This document shows, piece after piece, positions 16,601-25,206 of a DNA stretch of 64,000 bases. A model generated the notes under the pieces. The model saw only the letters and a list, made by a program, of their open reading frames with translations, had not been told where the DNA came from and ran no database searches. The translations under genes were made by a program, and so were the position numbers. Location: contig NZ_CP098755.1 in NCBI RefSeq assembly GCF_023746555.1, forward strand, positions 1,206,001-1,270,000, given 5' to 3'. The DNA is from Brevibacillus ruminantium (GTDB lineage Bacteria > Bacillota > Bacilli > Brevibacillales > Brevibacillaceae). How positions within the stretch are numbered: position 1 is the stretch's first letter; the number at the start of each line of letters is the position of its first letter.

Positions 16601-17137
16601 ATGAAGCATTGGAAAAACAGTCTTTTTGCAGCAGTATTGCTCGTCGGATTGACCGTGCCAACATGGGTGCAGGCAGAAGGAGCACAGCCGGAGGTGCCGG
16701 TATCAGAGACGGGTCAGTATCACGAGCATGGAGAACATCACCAAGGACATGAAGGCTCTCACAAATACAAAGGGCATCTGCCATTCAAAGGTGTTCACCG
16801 CCAGATGTACATGACGCTGCTCGCGGAAAAATATACGCCTGAGAGCGTCAATGAGTGGAAAGCGGCGCTCGCAGAACAGAAGCGGCTAAAAGATGCGTAC
16901 CGGGCTCAAAGGGAAAACAAGAAAGAAAACCCGGCACAAAAACCGGAACAGAGAACACAGCAAATGGAATCCTGGCGGGCGCTGAAAGAAAAGCATCGGG
17001 AAATCCATAAAGAGTTTCACGCTGCAATTGAATCGGGAGATGCTGCCAAGATCAAAGAAGTGATGCCCAAGCTTTTGGCTGAGGTGAAAGAGGTAAACAC
17101 GCATCTGGCCAAAAAACTGGGGGAAAAGAAGAAGTAG
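16601..17137 (+). CDS. Exported His- and Lys-rich helical protein
   Basis: The 178-residue protein has a signal peptide (MKHWKNSLFAAVLLVGLTVP, cleavage likely after VQA near residue 25). A His-rich stretch follows (QYHEHGEHHQGHEGSHKYKG, near residues 40-60), then a long charged helical part ending EVNTHLAKKLGEKKK. The layout is reminiscent of Spy/CpxP-like or metal-buffering exported proteins, but no LTxxQ motif is present. The His cluster suggests metal binding. The ATG is preferred over two in-frame TTG codons because of its spacing from AAGGAGG. Confidence 0.7.
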   Translation: MKHWKNSLFAAVLLVGLTVPTWVQAEGAQPEVPVSETGQYHEHGEHHQGHEGSHKYKGHLPFKGVHRQMYMTLLAEKYTPESVNEWKAALAEQKRLKDAYRAQRENKKENPAQKPEQRTQQMESWRALKEKHREIHKEFHAAIESGDAAKIKEVMPKLLAEVKEVNTHLAKKLGEKKK

Positions 17138-17200
17138 TAATCCTGCGAGATGCGTTGACAAGGCTGACCGCAGCGGTGAAAAGAAAAGGGAATCTTCTGC

Positions 17201-17245
17201 ACGACAAAAAGGACGCGGCTAACCAGTCTCGTCCTTTTTGTCGTC
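17201..17245. terminator. Bidirectional terminator
   Basis: ACGACAAAAAGGACG pairs with CGTCCTTTTTGTCGT around a 14-base loop, between two converging genes. Confidence 0.9.
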
Positions 17246-17264
17246 TGGGTGGAAGGCCGAAACC

Positions 17265-17543
17265 CTACTTATCTGCATAAAAAAACAAGGCAGCCTCATC
17301 CCATTCCTCTACGGCAAGCACATGCTCCCGATTGCACTGTGTACACCAGCCGAGATGCAGACAGTGATGGTGAAGGGCGTCCGACACGCCGTTGCTCAGT
17401 TTGGCATCATCAATCTCCCTGTAGGGGCTGTATTTTTCATAGTAGTCGTAGAGGCGGCCGCTGTCGTCCAATGGCCCGACACAATAGGGACACTCCTCAT
17501 GAAGCGCAATCAATCCGTTGCAAACAGGGCAGAGATGAACCAT
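17265..17543 (-). CDS. Small zinc-ribbon-like protein
   Basis: The 92-residue protein has an N-terminal zinc-binding pattern CPVC-x9-CPYC (residues 5-21) and a second potential set CLHLGWCTQC (around 61-70) close to a His triplet. Its sequence (MVHLCPVCNGLIALHEECPY, SGRLYDYYEKYSPYREID) is one I associate with a conserved but uncharacterised Bacillales family. It is monocistronic and terminated by the hairpin downstream. Confidence 0.75.
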   Translation of the reverse strand: MVHLCPVCNGLIALHEECPYCVGPLDDSGRLYDYYEKYSPYREIDDAKLSNGVSDALHHHCLHLGWCTQCNREHVLAVEEWDEAALFFYADK

Positions 17544-17660
17544 CTGGCGTACAACTCCTTTTGGGGTCCCATTCTCTTCCTACTTTGTACAGGCGGGGCT
17601 GTCTCTATTCATGAGTACTGAAGATGGGGCGGAAGCTTTAATAGGGAGTCGTCCGGGAAA

Positions 17661-17700
17661 CAAAAAACGCCCTGTCGCCTTGCAGGCAGACAGGACGCGA
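17661..17700 (-). terminator. Terminator of yumC
   Basis: On the minus strand, CGTCCTGTC pairs with GACAGGGCG and is followed by TTTTTTG, about 30 bases after the stop. Confidence 0.8.
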
Positions 17701-17729
17701 GATGCGGATTCGTCGATGTGCGATTGCGT

Positions 17730-18740
17730 TCAGGATTTAAAGTTGTCCATGCTGGAGGAGTGCCCAGGCTGCAGTTTGGCGTCTGGATTGATGTAGCCCA
17801 CCGCATTATTGACGGCTGTGGGGGCTTCGCCAAAACCGACGGCAATCAGCTTGACCTTGCCAGGGTATGTGCTGACATCCCCTGCGGCATAGATGCCGGG
17901 GATATTGCTCTCCATTTTGGAGTTGACTACGATCGAGCCTTTCTCCAGCTCCAATCCCCAGTTTTTGATCGGGCCCAGTGAGGAAATAAAACCGAAGTTG
18001 ACGATGACGGCGTCCACTTCCAATTCTTTTTCTTCTTTTGTTACTGCGTTGACCAGGGTCAGGCGTTCAATTTTCTCGTCGCCATGCAAAGCTTCGATCT
18101 CGTATGGTGTCGTGACATTGACTTTGGAGGACATGAGCAGCTCGACACTGTGTTCGTGGGCGCGGAATTTGTCCCGGCGGTGAATCAGGGTGACTTCCTT
18201 GGCAATCGGCTCCAGCATGAGGGACCAGTCAACTGCCGAGTCACCGCCGCCGATGACGGCTACGCGTTGTCCCTTAAAGGAGTTCAGATCGGTGACGAAG
18301 TAGTGCAGGTTGGATTTTTCATATTTCGCGGCGTCTGGATGCTCTAATTTCCGCGGTTCAAAAGCGCCGACTCCTGCCGTAATGATGACAGCGCGGGAGT
18401 AGTGGATTCCTTTGTCCGTGGTAATTTCGAATGAGTTGTCTGCTTGTTTTATCACATTTTCTACCTTTTCTTCGAGACAGACTGTCGGATTGAAACGAGA
18501 CAATTGTTCTTTGAGATTATTGATCAAGTCTTGCGCCAATACTTTCGGGAACCCGGCGACATCATAGATGTATTTTTCCGGGTATAGGGCAGAAAGCTGG
18601 CCGCCGAGCTGGGGCATGCTTTCGATAATTTTTACACTTACCTGACGCATTCCGCCATAAAAGGCTGTAAATAGGCCAGCCGGCCCCCCACCGATGATCG
18701 TAATGTCGTATACTTGCTCGTCCTTTTGCAGAAAATTCAA
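17730..18740 (-). CDS. yumC: Ferredoxin/flavodoxin-NADP(+) reductase type 2 (YumC)
   Basis: The 336-residue thioredoxin-reductase-like flavoprotein lacks the CxxC motif, as expected for Bacillus-type FNR. The FAD motif [16 protein letters not shown] starts near residue 15, the NADPH motif [15 protein letters not shown] lies near 160, and the FAD-contact motif [13 protein letters not shown] near 280. It reduces ferredoxin or flavodoxin with NADPH. TTG is chosen as start because CGGAGGTG lies 6 bases upstream and the length then matches the family; further upstream in-frame codons have no SD. Confidence 0.9.
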   Translation of the reverse strand: MNFLQKDEQVYDITIIGGGPAGLFTAFYGGMRQVSVKIIESMPQLGGQLSALYPEKYIYDVAGFPKVLAQDLINNLKEQLSRFNPTVCLEEKVENVIKQADNSFEITTDKGIHYSRAVIITAGVGAFEPRKLEHPDAAKYEKSNLHYFVTDLNSFKGQRVAVIGGGDSAVDWSLMLEPIAKEVTLIHRRDKFRAHEHSVELLMSSKVNVTTPYEIEALHGDEKIERLTLVNAVTKEEKELEVDAVIVNFGFISSLGPIKNWGLELEKGSIVVNSKMESNIPGIYAAGDVSTYPGKVKLIAVGFGEAPTAVNNAVGYINPDAKLQPGHSSSMDNFKS

Positions 18741-18916
18741 TCTCAGCACCTCCGAAATATTCTGAACGCATCCTTTCCTATTATACCCATACTTAGAAAT
18801 GAAAAAAAGCGAAAGAAAAGAACATTCCTTGGGCAAATATGGCTTGCAAATATTGTCGATTCCGAATAAGATGGTTTTGAATGTTATAAAATTGACACAT
18901 TTTATTATCCCATCGG

Positions 18917-18934
18917 TTGTGCCATTTTTCACAG
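18917..18934. promoter_or_regulatory. Rex-like operator upstream of yumB
   Basis: TTGTGCCATTTTTCACAG matches the Rex consensus TTGTGAA-N4-TTCACAA at 11 of 14 specified positions with correct spacing. It lies in the divergent yumC/yumB gap of about 335 bases, 142 bases before yumB. Rex represses an NDH-2 gene in B. subtilis according to NADH/NAD ratio, so this fits the context. No convincing -10/-35 pair was found for yumB, and the gap holds no gene. Confidence 0.45.
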
Positions 18935-19075
18935 ATTGTCGCATAGGATGTGACATGGCAATAATTCCGTTATTTTATTCGCGCTCAATTTGGGAATCTT
19001 AAGCGTATCCAATCACGTGAAATTTCGCACAAACTTACCGGGATGACTATCATTCATGAAATGGAAGGGATATCC

Positions 19076-20266
19076 ATGAGTACACCCAAAATCCTCGTTC
19101 TCGGCGCCGGATACGGTGGGCTGTTGACCACACTGCATCTGCAGAAAAAACTGAACTATAATGAAGCGGAAATCACGCTGGTCAACAAACACAACTACCA
19201 TTACATCACGACCTGGCTGCATGAACCGGCTGCGGGAACAGCACCTGCTGACCACGCCCGCGTAAGCCTGGATCAAATCATTGACATGAACAAAATCGAT
19301 TTCGTCAAGGACACCGTGAAGTCCATCCAGCCAGAAGAACGCACTGTTACGCTGGACAGCGGAACCGTCCTCAGCTACGACTACCTGGTGATCGGCCTTG
19401 GCAGCGAGCCGGAGACATTCGGTATTGAAGGCTTGAAAGAATACGCTTTCAGCATTCGCAGCATCAACGCCGTTCGTCAAATCCGCGAGCATATCGAGTA
19501 TATGTTTGCGAAGTTCAAAATGGAACCGCATCGTACGGATTACCTGACCTTTGTCGTTGGCGGAGCTGGCTTTACCGGTATCGAGTTCAGCGGTGAACTG
19601 GCGGACCGTATTCCTGAGCTGTGCCAAGAATTCGACGTCGATCCAAGTCTGGTGAAAATCTACAATATTGAAGCTGCCCCGACGGCTCTTCCCGGTTTCG
19701 ACCCTGAGCTGGTGACTTATGCGGTAGATGTACTCAGCAATAAAGGCGTTGAGTTCATGATCGGCACAGCAATCAAGCAGTGCACCCCGGATGGCGTCCT
19801 TCTGGCTACGGGCGAAGAGATCAAATCAAAGACGGTTGTCTGGGCCGCTGGTGTTCGCGGAAACAGCATCGTGGAAAAATCCGGCTTTGAAGTCATGCGC
19901 GGCCGCGTCAAGGTTGATGAATTCCTCCGTGCGCCTGGTTACGACAACGTGTTTGTCGTAGGTGACTGCGCCCTGATCTTCAATGACGAAGGTCGCCCGT
20001 ACCCGCCGACTGCCCAAATCGCCGTACAAGAAGGGGAAGCGTTGGGTGACAACCTGGCGGCTCTCATTCGCGGGGAAGTTATGATGCCGTTCAAGCCGGC
20101 TCTCATGGGCTCGCTGGCATCGCTTGGAAAAGGCGAGGGAATCGGTATGGTCGGCACCAAAAAACTCTTCGGAAGCACAGCAGCACTGATGAAAAAAGCG
20201 AGCGACCTGCGCTATCTGTACAAAATCGGCGGTCCTGGCCTCGCTCTGAAAAAAGTGCGCCTGTAA
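19076..20266 (+). CDS. yumB: Type II NADH dehydrogenase-like protein (YumB)
   Basis: The 396-residue protein has the FAD motif GAGYGG (near 11), the family loops NKHNYHYITTWLHE and VVGGAGFTGIEFSGEL, and the FAD/quinone motif VFVVGDCALI followed by PPTAQIAVQEG. These are NDH-2 signatures (single-subunit, non-proton-pumping NADH:menaquinone oxidoreductase). The C-terminal region (YLYKIGGPGLALKKV) may be the amphipathic membrane-binding part. The start is the ATG after GGAAGGG. It is followed 13 bases later by a small gene likely co-transcribed. Confidence 0.9.
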   Translation: MSTPKILVLGAGYGGLLTTLHLQKKLNYNEAEITLVNKHNYHYITTWLHEPAAGTAPADHARVSLDQIIDMNKIDFVKDTVKSIQPEERTVTLDSGTVLSYDYLVIGLGSEPETFGIEGLKEYAFSIRSINAVRQIREHIEYMFAKFKMEPHRTDYLTFVVGGAGFTGIEFSGELADRIPELCQEFDVDPSLVKIYNIEAAPTALPGFDPELVTYAVDVLSNKGVEFMIGTAIKQCTPDGVLLATGEEIKSKTVVWAAGVRGNSIVEKSGFEVMRGRVKVDEFLRAPGYDNVFVVGDCALIFNDEGRPYPPTAQIAVQEGEALGDNLAALIRGEVMMPFKPALMGSLASLGKGEGIGMVGTKKLFGSTAALMKKASDLRYLYKIGGPGLALKKVRL

Positions 20267-20279
20267 AAAGGAGCTCCTT

Positions 20280-20531
20280 ATGCGCCACGCCAGTATTCAG
20301 GTAAGAGGATTGATGACACGCGAAGAGATGGAGCGCTACAATGCGCTGATGGACGTTGGCGCGTATCTGGAAGACCAGGGACGCCACGATCTGGCCCATC
20401 ATGTTCAGCGGGAAGTTGACATTCTCATTCTCCCGGCCATTGATCGGCTGAAGGAAAAAGGCCGCGAACGGGACAGGGAAAACCTGCGTTACATGATTGA
20501 TCACGGCCTGTTGGATGAGGATGACGATTGA
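20280..20531 (+). CDS. Small charged helical protein downstream of yumB
   Basis: The 83-residue protein is predicted all-helical (MTREEMERYNALMDVGAYLE, EVDILILPAIDRLKEKGRER) with an acidic end LLDEDDD. There is no signal or membrane segment and no family I recognise. The ribosome binding site AAAAAGGAG lies in the 13-base gap after yumB, so it is probably co-expressed and may be a partner of the dehydrogenase, though that is only inference. Confidence 0.75.
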   Translation: MRHASIQVRGLMTREEMERYNALMDVGAYLEDQGRHDLAHHVQREVDILILPAIDRLKEKGRERDRENLRYMIDHGLLDEDDD

Positions 20532-20539
20532 TTGACAGT

Positions 20540-20574
20540 GAATCCCCCGGCTTTTATAGTCAGGGGATTTTTTC
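20540..20574 (+). terminator. Terminator of the yumB operon
   Basis: AATCCCCC pairs with GGGGATT around a loop of about 15 bases, followed by TTTTTTC. Confidence 0.8.
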
Positions 20575-20692
20575 ATTCATTTTTGCTTTCTCCGAACCTT
20601 ATTTCCTATCAACGATGCCGTGGGGCAAGAAGCCTTGAAAAACAGTTTACAATCATCTTTGAACCGCATTCAAATCATACCTACAGCTCGCA

Positions 20693-20892
20693 GAAGAAGC
20701 ATGTTTCCCTGCGTTGCGACTTTGCGGAGCTCTGCCGAGCGGAGCAGTGGTTGGCGGGAAACAGGGGCGCAACGTGGGATGACCTCGAAGCGTAGGCTGC
20801 TTTTGCGAACCCCCGCCAACCGCTGAGGAGCGGACCTTGCACGCTTCCTAGCGGGGCGGAGAACGGAGCAGAGCAGGGAAACATGCTTCTTC
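20693..20892. repeat. 200-bp element with perfect 20-bp inverted ends
   Basis: GAAGAAGCATGTTTCCCTGC at 20693-20712 is perfectly complementary to the 20 bases at 20873-20892. Nested inside, GGTTGGCGGG (20749-20758) pairs with CCCGCCAACC (20812-20821), so the whole span can fold into a branched hairpin. It is GC-rich, has no credible gene and lacks a TA or longer target duplication that I can see. Candidates are a MITE-like element or a structured RNA. Confidence 0.6.
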
Positions 20893-20979
20893 ACCAACAG
20901 CCGCGTACTGACAACATGCTTCTTCACCAACAGCCGCGTACTGACAACATGCTTTTTCATCGACAGCCGCGTACCTGAC
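20880..20979. repeat. Three tandem repeats of 33-34 bp
   Basis: Unit 1 (20880-20912) and unit 2 (20913-20945) are identical 33-mers beginning AACATGCTTCTTCACCAACA. Unit 3 (20946-20979) is a 34-base variant. The first unit overlaps the right arm of the inverted repeat, so the array seems to have grown from that arm. Repeats are contiguous without spacers, so it is not a CRISPR array. The remaining 100 bases before the Nudix gene hold nothing recognisable. Confidence 0.85.
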
Positions 20980-21083
20980 CAAGGACAGCGGACAGACGAT
21001 AGCAGCAGCCGCCGAGCTAGAGAAGCACAGTTCCCTTCGCTCGCAGGAATAAGCTATACTGGCAAAAGAAAGGGGAGGACAAC

Positions 21084-21566
21084 GTGAAACGAAGCGATGT
21101 ATGGCTGGGTGCTTGTGGAATCGTCATCCGCGGGGAAGAAGCCCTAGTCGTGAAAAAAACCTACGGGGGTCTCAAAGGGCAATGGTCCTTTCCGGCCGGA
21201 TTCGTGGAACCGGGCGAAACCGTCGACGATGCGGCTGTCCGGGAAGTGCTGGAGGAAACCGGTGTGACAGCAGTGGTCCGCCAGCTGGCGGCTGTGCGTT
21301 CCGGGGTGATCCGTGATACGATCAGCGACAACATGGTTGTCTTTTGGATGGATTATGTGAGCGGCGAGCCCCGTCCGCAGGAAGGGGAGATCGAAACCGC
21401 TCTCTTTCTGCCGATCGAGCAGCTTTTGCAGGACCCGCTTTCCTCCACCTATCTGAAAATTGTTTTGCCCCAGTATCGGGACAGAGAGCAGGGAATGGGC
21501 GGCAAGGAATATCCCATCGATCCCGTTTTTCAATACACCCAGTATAAAATCTTCTCAAAATCATGA
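21084..21566 (+). CDS. Nudix hydrolase
   Basis: The 160-residue enzyme has a canonical Nudix box at residues 39-61: GFVEPGETVDDAAVREVLEE followed by TG, meeting Gx5Ex7REUxEExGU. Such enzymes hydrolyse nucleoside diphosphates linked to another moiety, using Mg2+ held by the box glutamates. The substrate is not predictable. The SD is AAAGGGGAGG. Its neighbour on the 3' side is yuiA; no operon partner is evident. Confidence 0.9.
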   Translation: MKRSDVWLGACGIVIRGEEALVVKKTYGGLKGQWSFPAGFVEPGETVDDAAVREVLEETGVTAVVRQLAAVRSGVIRDTISDNMVVFWMDYVSGEPRPQEGEIETALFLPIEQLLQDPLSSTYLKIVLPQYRDREQGMGGKEYPIDPVFQYTQYKIFSKS

Positions 21567-21762
21567 GCATGAGGAAGATAACATGCGTTGTTGCCGCTTA
21601 CATAGCGGTTTTTTTCTATATTTTCTCTCTTTTTCCGATTTGAACGATAGTTTCCTTTTCTGTTATAGTAAGATACATCAAAAAAATCAGAATAATGAGT
21701 AAACTTGATGGCGAGAAGTCGGCTTGACAAAAACCCGGCAACTGGTGAAAGGAGCGATCATC

Positions 21763-21906
21763 ATGAGAAAAGAGCAGGAGCAATGCCCATACTGCAAAGG
21801 ACAAGGCTATTTTCAACTGCTGCTGGGAGGGACGGAAGACTGCCCAGGATGTGAGGGCTCTGGTGCCCACTCGGAGGAGCCGTCCGCTGCAGCCGGCACA
21901 CGATAA
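21763..21906 (+). CDS. yuiA: YuiA-like zinc-finger miniprotein
   Basis: The 47-residue protein has two DnaJ-type CxxCxGxG half-sites: CPYCKGQG (Cys8, Cys11) and CPGCEGSG (Cys27, Cys30), spaced by YFQLLLGGTED. One zinc ion is probably bound by the four cysteines. The start is the ATG after AAAGGAGCG; an upstream in-frame codon has no SD. It lies just before yuiB, as I recall for B. subtilis. The function is unknown; DnaJ-like sites suggest binding of unfolded protein or assembly of a larger complex. Confidence 0.82.
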   Translation: MRKEQEQCPYCKGQGYFQLLLGGTEDCPGCEGSGAHSEEPSAAAGTR

Positions 21907-22071
21907 CGCATGAGTGAGAAGAGGGAACGAACCAAAGAATTGACGAGCCGATGACAATCGGCTTCTTTTATTGACCTGTGCTCCTGATTTCGATACACTT
22001 AAAAGCGAATAAAAGGTGCAGGCTGCGGCCTGACCCGATCTGTGGGATAGAGCAGGAGGTCTAAAAAGCTC

Positions 22072-22332
22072 ATGAGCTTGCTGCAATTTGTCGTTTCTGT
22101 TGTCTTGTTTGCTGTTTTGGGGTTTGGCATCGGCTTTATTATAAATATGATTTTGCGGACCACCTGGATGCCCGTGATTCTCGTGTGCGGTGTCGTCGTA
22201 GGTGCCCTGATCTATAAAGGCATCGTCCCTGGTGTCTGGGATTCCATCATTCTCGGCTTCGGGATGGCTGGTTCGATTGCCAGCGGCTGGACGATCCAGA
22301 CTCTGCGGAAAAAAGGATATCGGATGTTTTAA
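22072..22332 (+). CDS. yuiB: YuiB family membrane protein
   Basis: The 86-residue protein has three predicted membrane helices (about 4-24, 28-48 and 53-75) and the ending TLRKKGYRMF. Length and pattern match YuiB, a family of unknown function. The AGGAGG SD is 12 bases from the ATG, slightly long. It is probably expressed with yuiA, 165 bases upstream, and is followed by a strong terminator. Confidence 0.82.
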   Translation: MSLLQFVVSVVLFAVLGFGIGFIINMILRTTWMPVILVCGVVVGALIYKGIVPGVWDSIILGFGMAGSIASGWTIQTLRKKGYRMF

Positions 22333-22338
22333 TGAAAG

Positions 22339-22387
22339 TAAAAGCTGCCCTTTGAGTAGAACGACTACTTGAGGGGCAGCTTTTTTG
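22339..22387 (+). terminator. Terminator after yuiB
   Basis: AAAGCTGCCC pairs with GGGCAGCTTT with an inner stem AGTAG/CTACT, followed by a T run. Confidence 0.9.
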
Positions 22388-22448
22388 ATCCGCGGAAATA
22401 GTTTTCGAAATCCCTTATTGCCAATCCTCGGACAGTCTGTTATATTTT

Positions 22449-22855
22449 GACCTTATAAATATTCTGAAAATAAGGGGATATCCAACAATTATGCATTTTT
22501 ATTTACTTCGATTTTTCTCGCAGGTGCTTCTTTTCTCATATTTGCCCTATCCACGAACGTTATCCTTTTTTGTATTCTTAGTTGCTTGATGGGAGTAGGG
22601 CTGGGATGCGGGCAGCCTATTTCAATGACGACGACGTATAATGCCTCGCCAAAAGCACGAACAGGGGAAGTGCTTGGCATTCGCTTAATGACGAATCGAC
22701 TTTCACAGCTTATTGCTCCCGTCTTTTTCGGAGCGGTAGGCGGCTGGATCGGCGTCGTGTCTGTCTTTTATGTGAGCGGCGCCTTTTTGATCGGGGGTGC
22801 TTTTGTTATGAAACCACGGAAACATTCTGAAGAATCACAGTCCGTCAAAATATGA
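22449..22855 (+). pseudogene. Truncated MFS transporter remnant (C-terminal third)
   Basis: Reading in the frame that ends at 22855, translation runs without a start-like N-terminus through FLAGASFLIFALSTNVILFC, ARTGEVLGIRLMTNRLSQLI and APVFFGAVGGWIG. This is the last three or four helices of a major facilitator transporter, with the typical RxGxxLGxR loop. The first eight or so helices are missing, and the frame opens right after a TGA near 22449. There is no SD or promoter suited to a short product, so it is a decayed gene. Confidence 0.75.
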
Positions 22856-22994
22856 TATTTTGCTGTTTTCTTTCGACCGTTCTACATTGAAACGTTCATA
22901 TGACTATGCTGAATATTTCAGCTTCTGGTTGAATTTGTGTATAGTTTCCTCTTCTCGTGGACAAGATTAGTACCGAGAGGAGGTATTTTACAGA

Positions 22995-23612
22995 ATGAAT
23001 GGAAAGCGCTTGGTTAGTTTTATCTTGCTTTTTGTCATTGTTCTGACAGGCTTTGCAAGCGATGGTCTCGGGTATCCTGCCATCAATGATCGCTCTGTTC
23101 AGACCACATATGGAATCCGTGAAACCCGGGAAGGGCAGCTTGTTATTAAAAAACGGGCCGTCTCAACCAGTTCATTTAGTCAGGTGATCGACAAGGCTGA
23201 TGCCGTGCTGGAGCAATACCCCAAGGTTCGCGTAGTGGCGACCGGTTATTACGCCGGATTTGAATCAACCGGGAAGCATCCGACCCATCCTTCTTACGGA
23301 ATTACCTATTCCGGCGTAAAAGTACGTCGTGACGAATATTCAACGATAGCCGCCGACCTGCGCGTGTTTCCGCTGGGAACGGTTTTGTACATCCCCGGCT
23401 ACGGCTACGGTGTTGTGGCGGATAAAGGCGGAGCGATTCGCGGCCATAAAATTGACCTCTATTTTGAGACCAAGCAGGATGTCTACAAGCAGTGGGGGAA
23501 GAAGGCCGTGGATGTATACGTCGTCCGTCGCGGAGAAGGAAAAGTAACGGAAACGATGATGCAGCGGCTCAATGAAAAGGGAATCGCCGCGATGGCTGAC
23601 CCGATACAATAA
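22995..23612 (+). CDS. yuiC: Exported 3D-domain protein (YuiC-like)
   Basis: The 205-residue protein has a signal peptide (residues 1-22) and a C-terminal 3D domain. The three conserved aspartates are Asp121 ([13 protein letters not shown]), Asp143 ([12 protein letters not shown]) and Asp154 (KIDLYFET), as in the MltA-type double-psi barrel that cleaves peptidoglycan. In B. subtilis YuiC is a stationary-phase cell-wall lytic transglycosylase-like enzyme. The AGGAGG SD stands 11 bases from the ATG. Confidence 0.88.
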   Translation: MNGKRLVSFILLFVIVLTGFASDGLGYPAINDRSVQTTYGIRETREGQLVIKKRAVSTSSFSQVIDKADAVLEQYPKVRVVATGYYAGFESTGKHPTHPSYGITYSGVKVRRDEYSTIAADLRVFPLGTVLYIPGYGYGVVADKGGAIRGHKIDLYFETKQDVYKQWGKKAVDVYVVRRGEGKVTETMMQRLNEKGIAAMADPIQ

Positions 23613-23642
23613 CCAATCAGGCAGTTTGTCGATCAACCAGAC

Positions 23643-23691
23643 GAAAAAGGATTTGCTTGACTCAAGATAGCCAGGCAAATCCTTTTTTCTT
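23643..23691. terminator. Bidirectional terminator
   Basis: AAAGGATTTGC pairs with GCAAATCCTTT, with A and T runs on the two sides. It lies between converging yuiC and the cobalamin-binding-like gene. Confidence 0.85.
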
Positions 23692-23740
23692 TAGGAGTGG
23701 AACAAATCGGAGCGGTCACCCGGTTACTAACACGAAACCG

Positions 23741-24520
23741 CTACACAGACAACTCGGGATGGATCAAGGCTACCAGTTGCTCCAATCCCTCCAGAATCCG
23801 GGGAGAGGGCCTGCAGTACAATCCTTCTTCCAGAAGATGCACCTGCTTTTTCTGGATTGCCGTCATCCGGGCCCATTCAGGGCGGTCGGTGATCATCTCC
23901 CGTTTGATCCGGCGAAGCTCGATCCCGCACCAGACGACACAGATATGATCGGGGTCCCGCTCCAGTACCATGTCACGGGTGGCTTTGACATTGGGGACGT
24001 CATAGTTGGAAAAAACATTGACAGCTCCGGCCATTTCGCTGACATCTGTCAGCCAGTTTTCCCGACCGGGAGTATAGATCGGATTGGGCCACCATTCCCA
24101 GTAGAGCTTGGGACGGTAGCCGGAGGATTGTGCCACTTGTTTGATGGTTTCTGCTTTTTCGACAAAATCGCTGGCCAGCTGCTCCGCCTGAACGATTCTG
24201 TCCGTGGCCTCCCCCACCAGCCGGATATCCCGGGGAATATCGCAGAGACGCTGTGGATCGAGGACGATATGTGGGATAGAAAGAGACTGCAAGGCCTCCA
24301 CGTTTTTTTCCATGCCGGGCACACTAAGAGAAGCAATCACCAGGTCAGGCTGAAGCGCTTGGACTTTTTCCATGTCAATGGTCAGGTCCGGGCCTACTCG
24401 GGGCAGATGCTGCCACTCCGGGGGCCAGTCAGAGTGATCGTCCAGCCCGACGACACAATCACCCAACCCCAAATAATAAAGGATTTCTGTATTGCTCGGA
24501 CAGATGGACACAATCCGCAT
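23741..24520 (-). CDS. BtuF-like substrate-binding fold protein without signal peptide
   Basis: The 259-residue protein begins MRIVSICPSNTEILYYLGLG, the start of a class III periplasmic binding (BtuF/FhuD) domain, and contains ALQPDLVIASLSVPG and SEMAGAVNVFSNYD. There is no signal peptide, so it is cytoplasmic, unlike true transport receptors. Relatives are annotated as cobalamin-binding proteins; binding of B12 or another cofactor is plausible but unproven. GGAGGG sits 9 bases from the chosen ATG and only 3 from an ATG two codons upstream. Confidence 0.75.
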   Translation of the reverse strand: MRIVSICPSNTEILYYLGLGDCVVGLDDHSDWPPEWQHLPRVGPDLTIDMEKVQALQPDLVIASLSVPGMEKNVEALQSLSIPHIVLDPQRLCDIPRDIRLVGEATDRIVQAEQLASDFVEKAETIKQVAQSSGYRPKLYWEWWPNPIYTPGRENWLTDVSEMAGAVNVFSNYDVPNVKATRDMVLERDPDHICVVWCGIELRRIKREMITDRPEWARMTAIQKKQVHLLEEGLYCRPSPRILEGLEQLVALIHPELSV

Positions 24521-24577
24521 CGTCATTTTCCCTCCGTTTCGCTTGCATCCTGCTTGAATGATTCGCCTGCTCTTCTC

Positions 24578-25060
24578 TTATATATAGAAGAGTCGGTACA
24601 CAGCCAAAGCGATCATGATGCCCAGCCAACCGCCGATCAATACCTCGATGGGCTGATGGCCGAGCAGTTCTTTCAGTTTTTTGGCTTTTGCCTCGTTGGG
24701 GCGCACCCTGAAGGTCTTCATGCCTTCCAGCAGGTGGTTGAATTCGTCCACCAGTTTGTTCAGGACCACCGCTTGCATCCCGGCATGACGGCGAACGCCC
24801 GCAGCATCAAACATGACGATGACTCCAATGATTGCAGAGATGGCAAACATGCTGCTGGTAAAGCCTTCGCGTATTCCCACCGCGGTGGAAAGGGCTGTTA
24901 CCGCAGAGGAGTGAGAGCTGGGCATGCCGCCGGTGCTGAACATCAGCGACCACTGCCACGAACGGGTGGCAAAGTAAGTAAGGGGGATCTTGACAAACTG
25001 GGCAATTCCTATGGCAATCAAAGCCGCCCATAAGGGAAAGTTGTCAAATATCGCTGCCAT
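24578..25060 (-). CDS. yuiD: Divergent PAP2-family membrane protein (YuiD)
   Basis: The 160-residue protein has hydrophobic segments near 8-28, 65-85, 88-105 and at the C-terminus. The phosphatase-like motif STGGMPSSHSSAVTAL (residues 40-55) and RRHAGMQAVVLN mark the acid phosphatase/VanZ-related DUF212 family. These membrane proteins may dephosphorylate a lipid phosphate. The start is placed at MAAIFDNFPLW to match relatives; other ATGs 4 and 34 codons upstream are less likely. It probably shares a transcript with the following BtuF-like gene. Confidence 0.82.
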   Translation of the reverse strand: MAAIFDNFPLWAALIAIGIAQFVKIPLTYFATRSWQWSLMFSTGGMPSSHSSAVTALSTAVGIREGFTSSMFAISAIIGVIVMFDAAGVRRHAGMQAVVLNKLVDEFNHLLEGMKTFRVRPNEAKAKKLKELLGHQPIEVLIGGWLGIMIALAVYRLFYI

Positions 25061-25206
25061 AGAAAAATCCATTCCTTTCTGCGCACAGGTATTGAGATTA
25101 TTGTAACAGAACGGGGCTAACCTCATCCGTGAAGTTTTCGTTGGGATTTCGAGACAAGCCAATCTGTGTTACCATGAAGAGAAGGTTTGAAACGGAGGCA
25201 ACGTTC

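Noticed and set aside
20670..20960. 96-codon minus-strand frame with repeated KKHVVSTRLLV peptides
   Set aside because: It only reflects the 33-base tandem repeat (11 codons per unit); no SD and no plausible protein beyond the repeats.
20880..20979. Possible CRISPR array
   Set aside because: Repeats are directly contiguous with no spacers, only three units, and no cas genes are in the window.
23657..25033. 458-codon plus-strand frame across the BtuF-like gene and yuiD
   Set aside because: Both minus-strand genes have clear family motifs; the plus frame is His/Cys/Arg-rich shadow sequence that also crosses a terminator.
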